This document shows positions 50,342 through 59,265 of a stretch of DNA of 64,000 nt, piece by piece. The notes under the pieces are model-generated. The model was given only the letters and a program-made list of their open reading frames with translations, was not told the DNA's origin and did no database searches. Position 1 is the first letter of the stretch. Each line of letters begins with the position of its first letter. The stretch comes from an uncultured Pseudomonadales bacterium (GTDB lineage: Bacteria > Pseudomonadota > Gammaproteobacteria > Pseudomonadales > Pseudohongiellaceae). The position numbers and the translations under genes were made by a program. The stretch covers positions 124,001 through 188,000 of the forward strand of contig CASIAB010000008.1 in NCBI GenBank assembly GCA_949372635.1. Reading direction: 5' to 3'.

Positions 50342-51478
50342 CTACCCATTTACCGGATCGGCCAGCATTTGTCTCCGAAAAATAATCAAAATCATAATGC
50401 CCAAGTAGAGCCCTATGACCACCAAACCAATCCATTCAATCTGTAGCGGCGTAAATTGGTAAAAGAGAATTAGACTGTATAACAAGAGCCAATGCACTCC
50501 GACGTATTTCAATTTACCAAGGCGATCGACCGTGAGTTGCAGATTGTCGGTATACAACCTCGTTAATGAGTCTAGGGAATTAACAACAAAAATGATTCCT
50601 ACCAGCACCATGAAGCCATTCATGAAACCCGAAATATCCAAGCCCTGTTCATAGACTCCAAATAGAACAGAGAACCATAGTGAGATTGGTATAGACGGTA
50701 TTAGCAAGAGCGCGAGCAGGAGCTGCCAAGTTCGCAGTCCATCCACGAAGCGTGAAACGAACTGCCCAATCATGATACTCCAGGCAAACCACCAGAACAG
50801 ATAAAATGCGTGGTAGTCGGAGAACGGCAAAACGAAGCGGTGGATATTCACGAAATAGTCACCGATGTGGAAAAGGTTTGCAACCAAGCCGCTTAAGCCC
50901 AGCCCTCCGAACGCCCACATCACTGCAATGAGCGCAAAGAACAACCAAGCAGAGGACAAACTTAGAATTTTCACATAGCGAATATCGGTACTGGAATATA
51001 CAGCCGCCAACACGACAAGCGCCACAAGAGCAAATCGGAAGAAAGGCGTGATGCCTACAATATAGTCGGGCAAATACTGTAAGAACAAGAACCCACTGAA
51101 CGCACAGGTGGCAATGATAATAATGTTGTTGACGAGCTTCACCCACGGTATCTCAAATATCTTCACGCGTGGCTCGATAATGCAGAAATAGCATGTGGTT
51201 AGAAAATAGAAGACCCAGATCAGGAATCCCCAGAAACCGAATTCAATAGCGAGTGGGTTGGTGAAGCCGTAGGCTGCCTCAATTTCATAAATTGGAAACT
51301 CAGTTAGCGGGAACATGATCAAGCCAACATCAAGGCCAGAGGTAAATAGTATTGAAAAGAACGCGAAAAAGCGCGTAGGCATTTGCCCTACTAGGATTAG
51401 GTTTCCCCAGCGCAATACCAGTACAAAAGAAGCGGTCAACACGGCAATGACTGCACAGGAGAGAATAGTCTGCATCAT
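50342..51478 (-). CDS. Short BCCT-like membrane transporter
   Basis: A 378-residue protein with ten or so hydrophobic helices. Two segments recall the betaine/choline/carnitine transporter family: [19 protein letters not shown] resembles the conserved helix that ends in GxxEP, and the tryptophan-rich [23 protein letters not shown] resembles the BCCT signature. BCCT proteins normally have 500 or more residues and twelve helices, so this one is a short, diverged member. It overlaps or abuts the GMC oxidoreductase on the same strand. AAGG lies before the ATG. The assignment to BCCT is by motif only. Confidence 0.65.
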   Translation of the reverse strand: MMQTILSCAVIAVLTASFVLVLRWGNLILVGQMPTRFFAFFSILFTSGLDVGLIMFPLTEFPIYEIEAAYGFTNPLAIEFGFWGFLIWVFYFLTTCYFCIIEPRVKIFEIPWVKLVNNIIIIATCAFSGFLFLQYLPDYIVGITPFFRFALVALVVLAAVYSSTDIRYVKILSLSSAWLFFALIAVMWAFGGLGLSGLVANLFHIGDYFVNIHRFVLPFSDYHAFYLFWWFAWSIMIGQFVSRFVDGLRTWQLLLALLLIPSIPISLWFSVLFGVYEQGLDISGFMNGFMVLVGIIFVVNSLDSLTRLYTDNLQLTVDRLGKLKYVGVHWLLLYSLILFYQFTPLQIEWIGLVVIGLYLGIMILIIFRRQMLADPVNG

Positions 51479-51685
51479 TGGCCAGACCTTAAGGAGCGGA
51501 TAATTAGAGACATCGTCAAAGAGTCTAACAGACGCGCGCGCGTTATTGGGTTCTGAGTAGATATCTAGTGCTTTTCAGAGGGCCAGAATGAAGAAAAGGA
51601 AGCATTGTGAAACCGGCTTGGGCCTCCCTATACTTCCTTTGCTAACAGCAGCTCAGGCTGCGCGTATTTTCGCTAACTATCCGAC

Positions 51686-53629
51686 TTAATCAGGCAGTGC
51701 CATGACAACCAACTCCGCAGGATTTCCTGCGCCACCAATAAACATGGCAATGTATTGTTTCCCTTCGTGCTCGTAGGTAAAGGGCAAACCGGTCTGGTTA
51801 AACGGCAAGTCAATCTCGGCAACAATGTCACCCGTTTCTTTATTGATAGCTCGGAAGGTCGGACTAGCTCCGGCCGCTCCTGTACCCTCAGCTTGAAACA
51901 ACAGGCTCTTAGTCACAAAGATCCCCGATCGCGTTGGCACGCCTGTGCGCGGCAGATCGACACCTTCTAGCAAAGCATGATTCTTTATTCGATCTGGCGT
52001 GTCGGCATTCGCAATCATCCAAAGGTGATCGCCCGAGTTCATATCGATCGCCGTTATACGACCGTATGGGGGCTTGACGACCTCGAGCCCTTGTATACGT
52101 GGCACGCGAACACCGAAGCCCTGACTAAGATCGATGTCAGATTCTTCGTTCTTTGCCAATGCTAATACCTGTAGCTGGGTTCTTGAGGGTACGTACAGAA
52201 TTCCGGTCTCTGGATCGAGAGCAGAGCCCTCCCAGTTGGAACCACCCGTGGAGGAAGGCAAGCTAAGCAGACCACGTGTGCCGTCCGGCGCATCAGCTAG
52301 AGATGGCGGCGTAAATATAGATGGGCTAAGACGAAAGTCTTTGATCGCTTCCAACGCCATAGCACGAAGCTCAGGGGTAAAATCGATAAGATCATCTTCT
52401 CCGAAACCCTGTCGATCAAATGAAGCCGGATGAGTCGGGAAAGGCTGCGTCGGCGCATACCATTCTCCTGGCACGTCACCTGCTGGAACTGGCTGCTCTA
52501 CAATTGGCCAGATAGGCTCGCCAGTCTCTCTGTCGAAGGTGTAGACCCAAGACTGCTTTGTGACAGACATAACTACCTTTCGACCGTTTGGTAGATCGGT
52601 AATCAGCGGAGCTGAGGGAACATCCCAGTCCCAGATATCATGATGGATAAACTGATAGTGCCATTTCCGCTCACCGGTTCTAACATCTAGCGCCACCAAG
52701 CCACTAGAAAATAGGTTGGCGCCAGGTCGGTCGCCGCCGTAGTAGTCACCTGTGGGGTCTTCAACTGGCAGATAGACAATACCTAATTCCGAATCACCGG
52801 AAATAGGAGCCCATACGCCGGAATTGCCCGTAAACTCGACACCTTCATCGAGCCAGGTTTCAAAGCCGACTTCGCCCCGCTCAGGAATGGTATGAAAGGT
52901 CCACAGTAACTCACCAGTGTGCACATCAAAGCCACGTATATCGCCTTTAGTGTTGAACTTAGACCGCGGTCGACCGCCTGTTCTGTGTGCAGCCCCGACC
53001 ACGATGACATCATTCATAACTAAGGGTGGCGCAGAAAGTCCAATATCTGGGTAGGGATAGCGTGGATCGTCAGCGTTGCGCAAACCCAAATACAAGTCCA
53101 CGATGCCATTCTCACCAAAAGTCGGATCAGGAATGCCAGTCGCAGCATCTAGTGACACCAACTGATACCCGGGTGTAACGTCTATTACTCGCGACTTGTC
53201 ACCATCGCTCCAGAAAGCAACTCCACGCCCAGAGCCTTTACGCGGCGCATTGTCGAATCGATCGCCTTCCTGAGATCTCCACAACCACAGTACTTGACCG
53301 TTCGTGGCATCCAACGCCACTACATTGCGGGTACTAGCGATGTTCGCATACAGAACCCCATCAACTTCTAGGGGTGTTGATGGATTCACGAAATCTGCTG
53401 AAGGACCAAAGTTCTCCGTGGAGAATCTCCAAGCTATCTCTAGATCGGCAACATTTTCGGCGTTTATTTGATCCAAAGGCGAATAACGAACAGAGGTTTC
53501 ACTGCCGTGGTAATACGGCCAGTCTCCTTCTTCCACGCTGGTACCGGTTTGACCCAGAGCGAGGGGAGCACAAACGAGCGCACCTAAGGCTAGAAGGAAT
53601 CTCGAAATTTGTCGTTTAGTTATTATCAT
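51686..53629 (-). CDS. Periplasmic PQQ-dependent dehydrogenase
   Basis: A 647-residue quinoprotein with a signal peptide (RFLLALGALVCAPLALGQ) and a PQQ propeller: DWPYYHGSETSVRYSPLDQINAENV at the start, then tryptophan motifs GQVLWLWRSQEG, GERKWHYQFIHHDIWDWDVPSAP and GEPIWPIVEQP. There is no C-terminal cytochrome c domain (no CxxCH), so electrons must leave by a separate carrier. It differs from the membrane-bound enzyme at 46110 in having no membrane helices beyond the signal. The substrate is unknown; alcohols or sugars are typical. Confidence 0.88.
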   Translation of the reverse strand: MIITKRQISRFLLALGALVCAPLALGQTGTSVEEGDWPYYHGSETSVRYSPLDQINAENVADLEIAWRFSTENFGPSADFVNPSTPLEVDGVLYANIASTRNVVALDATNGQVLWLWRSQEGDRFDNAPRKGSGRGVAFWSDGDKSRVIDVTPGYQLVSLDAATGIPDPTFGENGIVDLYLGLRNADDPRYPYPDIGLSAPPLVMNDVIVVGAAHRTGGRPRSKFNTKGDIRGFDVHTGELLWTFHTIPERGEVGFETWLDEGVEFTGNSGVWAPISGDSELGIVYLPVEDPTGDYYGGDRPGANLFSSGLVALDVRTGERKWHYQFIHHDIWDWDVPSAPLITDLPNGRKVVMSVTKQSWVYTFDRETGEPIWPIVEQPVPAGDVPGEWYAPTQPFPTHPASFDRQGFGEDDLIDFTPELRAMALEAIKDFRLSPSIFTPPSLADAPDGTRGLLSLPSSTGGSNWEGSALDPETGILYVPSRTQLQVLALAKNEESDIDLSQGFGVRVPRIQGLEVVKPPYGRITAIDMNSGDHLWMIANADTPDRIKNHALLEGVDLPRTGVPTRSGIFVTKSLLFQAEGTGAAGASPTFRAINKETGDIVAEIDLPFNQTGLPFTYEHEGKQYIAMFIGGAGNPAELVVMALPD

Positions 53630-53904
53630 TTATGACTCTCCAAGTACTGTTGGTATCCTGTGTAAAATAAACGGGGTTAGGGCAAAAATACAGCAGTTTC
53701 AGCAGTCAATTCGATAAATAGTTAACATTTCTCATTTCACACGCCAGTTTTATGGCTATCTTGCTGCTCTTGCGCTGTCTTGCAGCGTTATTTTTAATAC
53801 TGTCAATAATAGTAGGACCCGGACACAAAACCATCACTTTTCCCTGCACTTAAACTACTGTATTTTGGATTTGGGCCTCACCCTAGTTAATCTTTGGAGA
53901 CACT

Positions 53905-54339
53905 ATGACACTCACCCCTTTCCACCTAGCTATTCAGGTACGCGATATCGATGAAGCAAGGGATTTTTATGGTGTGAAAATGGGCCTGCCCGAAGGCCGC
54001 AGCGGGCAAGAATGGATCGATTTTAATTTATTCGGACATCAGCTGGTCACCCACCTCAACCCAGCCATTGGAAAGTCAGGCAAGGTTCCGAGTATCTCTA
54101 ATGGAGTAGACGGGCACGGCGTGCCCGTGCCGCACTTTGGCGTGGTACTAAATTTCGATGAGTGGGAGGCGTTGGCGAATACAGTGGCCGAATTCATCGA
54201 CGGATTTATCATCGAGCCCTACGTTCGTTTCAAGGGTGAGCAGGGCGAACAAGGCACCATGTTTTTTATTGACCCGTCGGGCAATGCTCTCGAGTTCAAG
54301 GCGTTTAAAGATATTGACGCTGGGTTATTTGCTAAGTAA
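53905..54339 (+). CDS. VOC family (glyoxalase/bleomycin resistance-like) protein
   Basis: A 144-residue vicinal-oxygen-chelate protein with one pair of beta-alpha-beta-beta-beta modules. The metal ligands fit TPFHLAIQVRDIDEARDFY (His near residue 7), VPHFGVVL (second His) and DPSGNALEFKAF (Glu). The function within this varied family (isomerase, dioxygenase or resistance) is open. It stands alone on the plus strand after a 275-base gap. Confidence 0.88.
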   Translation: MTLTPFHLAIQVRDIDEARDFYGVKMGLPEGRSGQEWIDFNLFGHQLVTHLNPAIGKSGKVPSISNGVDGHGVPVPHFGVVLNFDEWEALANTVAEFIDGFIIEPYVRFKGEQGEQGTMFFIDPSGNALEFKAFKDIDAGLFAK

Positions 54340-54473
54340 AGACGAGCTTACTGAATTCCCGCTCTTCACCAATCACTCAAACTCCCAAGTTAGTGATGAT
54401 TGATACACCTCAATTGGCAAACAGATTTCTGCAGATAGAATGAGCCTAACTCTTAATTCAGGAACGCACTAGG

Positions 54474-54834
54474 ATGAACATCATAAAAGTAAGCAGCAAT
54501 CGAGTCGACGTGGAATTTAGCGGCAAGATCGATCGCGATCAGATGAAGAAAGTGCTAGATAATATGTTTGCAGCAATTATGGACATGGAACACGGACTTT
54601 TGATGTACCGTATAGGCGAATTAGAAATGCTCACCATAGGAGCTATCGTTTTGGAGCTAAAAAACCTGCCAAAAATATTTCGATTGGTTCAAAAAATTGA
54701 TCGAATTGCCGTGTTTTTTTCAAGGCTGGATACAAACGGCTACCGAGATCGAAGGCAAACTCATTCCCGGCTTGGGAATGAAATCATTCGATTTGGACAG
54801 AGAAAGCGCAGCGATTGAGTGGCTAGAAGCCTGA
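54474..54834 (+). pseudogene. SpoIIAA-like (STAS/lipid-binding fold) protein, frameshifted
   Basis: The ORF of the track (54474..54818) begins as a SpoIIAA-like protein but loses homology after DRIAVFF. In the next frame the expected end appears: QGWIQTATEIEGKLIPGLGM, then KSFDLDRESAAIEWLEA and a stop at 54832-54834. The switch lies in a run of seven T (54714-54720); with six T the gene would read straight through as a 120-residue protein. This is a homopolymer insertion, either natural or from sequencing. The family binds hydrophobic ligands at the membrane; its role is unclear. Confidence 0.75.
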
Positions 54835-54927
54835 GTTAGAGTCATCGCTGCGCACGTGATATGAGATATTTCCGTTCTTGTCCGCAGCTTTGACTTTCAG
54901 AATTTTCAAGATTCTGATTTAGTGATC

Positions 54928-55437
54928 CTAGGGCCTAGGAGTCCAGAAGAACACTTTCCATTCACCAAGGGGTTCTGAGCCCGGATATGCTGGCTCATCA
55001 AGTGTTCGGCCGCCTGACTTAGCAGCCCATAGTCTCATCATGGCAATACGATCATCGCCATGAATCTCCGTAGCCGTCATCTCGAATGTCTCGTCACCTA
55101 TGCGCAGCAATCCATCACCGCCATTTGAACGGACACGTCGGGCCCAGTATCCGTTGTCCGGGCGGGTTGCCGTGATTACGCCGTCTGGCATGCCAACCCA
55201 AGAAAGGTAATTAACGAATGGAGGGAAACCGGATAGCTTAAACATCAAAGGGCCGCGAACGCTGTCGTTAAGCGGCGAGAAATCATTCGGGGCTGGAGTA
55301 ATAGTGCCTCCAATCATTACGCCCGGCGTGCGACCGAGCCCCGAATTACTAAGATATGGAGCCGTCGACGCCCAACCTACCACCACGATCAGTAATGCTA
55401 AGCCGGCTACCATCCCGGCGATTTTAGGCTTGCCCAT
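54928..55437 (-). CDS. Membrane-anchored protein, possible split-barrel fold
   Basis: Function not recognised. The 169-residue protein has one N-terminal hydrophobic helix (about 5-22), then a domain with PAPNDFSPLNDSVRG, FPPFVNYLSWVGMPDGVITATR, YWARRVRSNGGDGLLRIGDETFEM and a C-terminal WKVFFWTPRP. The pattern resembles split-barrel proteins of the PNPOx/nitroreductase-like type and is similar in layout to the protein at 26447..26995. It is a single gene with a GAGAATTC-type leader. Confidence 0.6.
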   Translation of the reverse strand: MGKPKIAGMVAGLALLIVVVGWASTAPYLSNSGLGRTPGVMIGGTITPAPNDFSPLNDSVRGPLMFKLSGFPPFVNYLSWVGMPDGVITATRPDNGYWARRVRSNGGDGLLRIGDETFEMTATEIHGDDRIAMMRLWAAKSGGRTLDEPAYPGSEPLGEWKVFFWTPRP

Positions 55438-55765
55438 TGCGAATTCTCCTTATTGTGTGCAGAAAAGATGCACAGTATAGCCAATCTATGGCTTTGTGCA
55501 ATTCAGCCTATCAGCACCGGATGTATAGCGCGAAGACAGATGGAATATGTGGAGATTCGGCAGTGCTGAACATGAATTCCTAAACTGCACCTCACTGCAA
55601 AACATTGTTATAAATCAAAACGGCCTGACTCGAAATACCCTGATGTAAATCAATAAAAGCGCCGCTCAGCGAGATACACTGCGTCTAAGCAAATAAAAAA
55701 TGGAACCCCCAGAAATGGCATAACAAAAGCACAGAAACAGTGCCCTTTTTAAACCGGAGAGGAGC
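55438..55765. other. Intergenic region
   Basis: A 328-base spacer between the divergent split-barrel-like gene and the cytochrome c remnant. I see no gene, repeat or clear terminator in it. It should hold the promoters of both flanking genes. Confidence 0.5.
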
Positions 55766-55929
55766 ATGAAAACCAGCTTAATCGTGCTGTTTCCAGGTAT
55801 CGCAATGGCGCCGGCACTTTCAATTGCCTCTGAGTCAGCAGCTCTTGAGCAAAGAAAGTATCAAGAATCATCCAAGAAAACTGTAAAATCTGTCACCAAC
55901 TAAGTCAGATCGGCCCAGAGCAAAACTTG
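55766..55929 (+). pseudogene. Cytochrome c remnant (signal peptide plus CxxCH in shifted frame)
   Basis: An ATG at 55766 follows a very good ribosome site (GGAGAGGAGC) and opens a signal-peptide-like 45-codon ORF (MKTSLIVLFPGIAMAPALSIASES) that ends at 55903. In the neighbouring frame the bases 55882-55896 read CKICH, a heme c binding motif, in the context QENCKICHQLSQIGPE, as in class I cytochromes c. A small frameshift between about 55845 and 55870 and loss of the rest of the domain where the convergent PLP-enzyme gene ends would explain the picture. It is therefore a truncated remnant. The short peptide may still be translated, but it cannot bind heme. Confidence 0.6.
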
Positions 55930-57021
55930 CTAATCTGCAGAAATACAGGCGAGAGCCTTCGAAAATTCTTTTTTGCCAAAACCCACACGAAAGTAATCCC
56001 CTTCTATACTGAATAGCTCTCCGGGTAGAACTAGCACATCCTTCTCGAACCAAGAATCGAGCAGAGGCTTAAGAGGCTCACTTGAATGCACTAAGCCCAG
56101 CATACCCGCTTCCGGTCTATGCCAGCTCAAAGAGTTGTTGTTAGCAACGAAACCATCAAACAATTCAATATTCTCGCGTACAATTTCATTATTACGCTTG
56201 ATAAGCGCATCAGCTTTCTGCATTACAAAACAGGCCACCTGCTCATCGAGCTGCGACTGACAGATACTGTTGTAGGTTTTCAAGTCACGAATCAATTTGC
56301 TTAGCTTTTCGTTTCTCGTCATCACCCAACCGATGCGAACTCCGGGTAATCCAAAGGTCTTAGAGAGCACATTCGCTAGTATGGCTTTTTCGTATTTCAG
56401 TACATTTAACTGACAGCCAATTCCGGAAAAATCCGAGAACGCGAATACATCATCAGAAATTAGATACAGATCATGCTCTTCACAAAGAGCAATTAGACTA
56501 TCTACGAAGCCTTGGTCTAGCAGCATGCCAGTTGGATTGTGCGGAGAATTTATAACTATTCCTTTCGTACGCTCACTGACCTGCGCAGCGAAATCTCCAA
56601 TGGATGGCTGCCATCGATTTCCAGAATTGAGCTCTACTGGCTTGAATACGCCGCCAAAGCACGCGGGAAGATCAGAGAGTGATGGATAGCAGGGCAGCAT
56701 TCCGATCACCTCATCGCCGGGCTTCAGAATGCAGGCCATGATAGAGAACAGGCCCTCCTCTGTACCACTAAGCACAGTGATGTGGTCGATACCCAGTTCT
56801 GGGTAGAGCTGCTGATACAAATTATAGATACCAGAACGGAGATCATCTCTGCCCTCTACACTGCCATATATCAAAGGTACTGACGCTAAAGCGGCGATCT
56901 CATCAACACTCAAAATATCTTGCAGAGTCGCCGTCGCCCCGCAGGCATCGCTTAGGTTATAGCGGGCACGCCTCGGCAACTTTTCATAAAATTCATGGTG
57001 CTTCATTGCACGAATTTTCAT
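55930..57021 (-). CDS. PLP-dependent aminotransferase-fold enzyme, candidate ovothiol C-S lyase (OvoB role)
   Basis: A 363-residue fold-type I PLP enzyme: VLSGTEEGLFSIMACILKPGDEVIG, NSPHNPTGMLLD for cofactor binding, ISDDVF with the pyridine-contacting aspartate, the Schiff-base lysine in NVLSKTFGLPGVRIGW, and the carboxylate-binding arginine in YFRVGFG. It lies 12 bases downstream of ovoA on the same strand. In ovothiol synthesis OvoA makes 5-histidylcysteine sulfoxide and a PLP lyase (OvoB) cleaves it to 5-thiohistidine. Position and fold make this enzyme the natural candidate. An ordinary aminotransferase cannot be excluded from sequence. Confidence 0.8.
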   Translation of the reverse strand: MKIRAMKHHEFYEKLPRRARYNLSDACGATATLQDILSVDEIAALASVPLIYGSVEGRDDLRSGIYNLYQQLYPELGIDHITVLSGTEEGLFSIMACILKPGDEVIGMLPCYPSLSDLPACFGGVFKPVELNSGNRWQPSIGDFAAQVSERTKGIVINSPHNPTGMLLDQGFVDSLIALCEEHDLYLISDDVFAFSDFSGIGCQLNVLKYEKAILANVLSKTFGLPGVRIGWVMTRNEKLSKLIRDLKTYNSICQSQLDEQVACFVMQKADALIKRNNEIVRENIELFDGFVANNNSLSWHRPEAGMLGLVHSSEPLKPLLDSWFEKDVLVLPGELFSIEGDYFRVGFGKKEFSKALACISAD

Positions 57022-57033
57022 AGGTGAGGCCGT

Positions 57034-59175
57034 CTAGCGCTTACGCCAAATTGTCATTTGAGCCACTGTATGCTGATGCTTGCGAGCTGTCTCGCGGATC
57101 ACAAAGGGCACGTCTACGGCCTCTTCAAAATCGAAGCTGTCTGAGAGCTGTTGTTTAAGCGCGTCCAGAGTACTAAAGTTTTCACCATTCACTTTTACGC
57201 CCCCTAGCCAATTAGACTTATCGGTATATTCTTCGAGCCAGGTATAAGGTGAAGTCAAGACCAACAAGCCACCGGACACTATACGAACTTGTATGTCTTT
57301 CAGGAACATCGCAGGCTCATAGAGCCGGTCAATTAGATTGCCGGCGAAAACCACATTGTAGTTAGTGAACTGTGGCTTCAGGTTGCAAGCGTCACCTTGT
57401 AAAAAATCAACTCGGTCTTTCACATCGTCATAGCCCAATTTATCCAGTAAGACTTCTCGATACTCGACGATATCGCCCTCGACTGGAAGCGTATAGCGCA
57501 GCCGATTGTGTGCCTGCAACTTCGCTCCCTGCTGCACGAAACGCGCAGAAAAATCTAACGCATCCACATGCTGAAAATTCTTCGCCAACTCAAATGAGGA
57601 CCGACCTACCGCACAACCCAAATCGAGAGCTCGATCTGTAGCGATACTGTTCGCTTGAACATGAGTCATGAGCGTCTGCACGCACGCGACCGGGAAATTT
57701 TGCACAGAGAAATATTCATTGCCATAGTGGAACTCACAGTACTGCGCAATCAACTCATCTGTTTCATAAACATTATCTTGCGCCTGTGTCTCAGGCTCTT
57801 GCTCAGATATAACCATTCTAAATCCTGCGTGTTGAAAAAAGTGTCGGCGAAATGCGTAGCGCGATGACGCAAGGGTTTCGTTCCCTGTAGATATCCAAGA
57901 CCCACCCTTAATCAAATTATGCTTGCCATCAAAAGTCGGCGTCGAGAAATCGTCATACCAAGGATGTACATTGAAGCCTGGATACCCATCGATAGGTGAT
58001 TCTGTCCATTGCCAGACATTGCCAGTGACATCATACAACCTTCCATGCCGGTTTACCGTCACTGGGCAGGACGAGGCATACTGGTCTAAATTAATATTGC
58101 CCTCGCCGGAACCCTCTCCCAATTCTGACAGACGCAGCGCAGACCATTCAGCCTCCACTGGCAATCTCACCGGCTCACCAATGCATTCCCGCATCCAATT
58201 GCAGTAGGCTTTCGCCTCCAGGTAATTCACCTCGACCGGCCAATCCATCGGCAAGGGCATTTCCGAGAACAGATTCCTCTGCAGAAACTTCCCGCTCAGT
58301 GTAGTTCGCCAGAATTTCGGGTGCTGTGATTGGGTGTAGTCCAACCACTGCCTGCCTTCTGCTGTCCAGTAGCGAGCTTTCTTATAACCCCATGCCTGCA
58401 CAAATTTCAGGAAGTCCTGATTACTTACCAAGGTCGTAGCGACCTTAAATTGCTCTAACTTCTGTTCATCGTAACCGTACTCGTTATCCCAACCGTAGCT
58501 ACGATCACTATCACTCTTGCCGAGCTTTACCACAGTCGCAGGTATCGACAGCCATTCAACAGCCGGCGCGATACCTGCCTCTGTGCAAACTGGCCACGAT
58601 TCGGCTCGTGTCGCATCAATAAGATCCAGCGGCAACATCCGCATGATCACAGACGAGGTTTCAAGATGAATCCGCTCATGCTCAATGCCCATCAAGACTA
58701 ACCATGCCGGGCATTGCTGAGTGATAGGCAGCGTGATCTCCATGGATTTGATGAAGGCACAGATTCGCGCCTTGACCTTGTCTCGGTATTCTTTAACGAT
58801 CCCTCTTGTCGGCCAGTCATAGTGAGCGGAGTCCAAATCATCCCAGGACATCTCATCGACACCGATGGCAAACATGGCCTCCAATTCAGAATCTACACGC
58901 GCGTCAGTAAATTGAGCCAATATCATCTTATTCACATAGAACGTAGCCGTATGCCCGAAATAGAAGATCAGAGGGTGCCGCAAGGACTCCGCCGCGGTGT
59001 ACAAGGCCTCATCCTTAAGTGGAGAGAACAGAGCCTCATACTGCTCCCAGGTAGAGACGAAATAATCTAACAGCTCTTGCCGCTTGGCCTCGACATTTTC
59101 ACCGTGGAGGGATATTGGACGGGATGTTGGTAGAACTTCATACGATATTGCATTCTTACTTGATAGGGACTGCAC
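57034..59175 (-). CDS. ovoA: 5-histidylcysteine sulfoxide synthase/5-thiohistidine N-methyltransferase OvoA
   Basis: OvoA is the key enzyme of ovothiol synthesis. It joins cysteine to histidine with oxygen on a non-heme iron, and its C-terminal domain methylates the thiohistidine. The 713 residues match the bacterial three-domain form: a DinB-like N-terminal domain with the iron-binding HxxxHxE (EHERIHLE, near residue 170) and an upstream histidine in FGHTATFY, a formylglycine-generating-enzyme-like domain (about 210-450, with YDVTGNVWQWTESP and GFRMVISE), and a class I methyltransferase with ALDLGCAVGRSSFELAK. The GTG start at 59173-59175 follows AGGTGA. It is read between an MFS transporter (upstream) and a PLP enzyme (12 bases downstream). 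Confidence 0.95.
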   Translation of the reverse strand: MQSLSSKNAISYEVLPTSRPISLHGENVEAKRQELLDYFVSTWEQYEALFSPLKDEALYTAAESLRHPLIFYFGHTATFYVNKMILAQFTDARVDSELEAMFAIGVDEMSWDDLDSAHYDWPTRGIVKEYRDKVKARICAFIKSMEITLPITQQCPAWLVLMGIEHERIHLETSSVIMRMLPLDLIDATRAESWPVCTEAGIAPAVEWLSIPATVVKLGKSDSDRSYGWDNEYGYDEQKLEQFKVATTLVSNQDFLKFVQAWGYKKARYWTAEGRQWLDYTQSQHPKFWRTTLSGKFLQRNLFSEMPLPMDWPVEVNYLEAKAYCNWMRECIGEPVRLPVEAEWSALRLSELGEGSGEGNINLDQYASSCPVTVNRHGRLYDVTGNVWQWTESPIDGYPGFNVHPWYDDFSTPTFDGKHNLIKGGSWISTGNETLASSRYAFRRHFFQHAGFRMVISEQEPETQAQDNVYETDELIAQYCEFHYGNEYFSVQNFPVACVQTLMTHVQANSIATDRALDLGCAVGRSSFELAKNFQHVDALDFSARFVQQGAKLQAHNRLRYTLPVEGDIVEYREVLLDKLGYDDVKDRVDFLQGDACNLKPQFTNYNVVFAGNLIDRLYEPAMFLKDIQVRIVSGGLLVLTSPYTWLEEYTDKSNWLGGVKVNGENFSTLDALKQQLSDSFDFEEAVDVPFVIRETARKHQHTVAQMTIWRKR

Positions 59176-59265
59176 ATTTCACCTACTTTTAAAAAATATT
59201 CCCTGTAGTACGCCATAACTAGCTGCTCAGACCAGCCAAGCACCTTATTTATTTCCAACTGGGTT

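Noticed and set aside
53772-53797. CGCTG-TCTTG-CAGCG hairpin followed by T-rich DNA
   Set aside because: It lies between two divergent genes where no transcript should end; probably chance.
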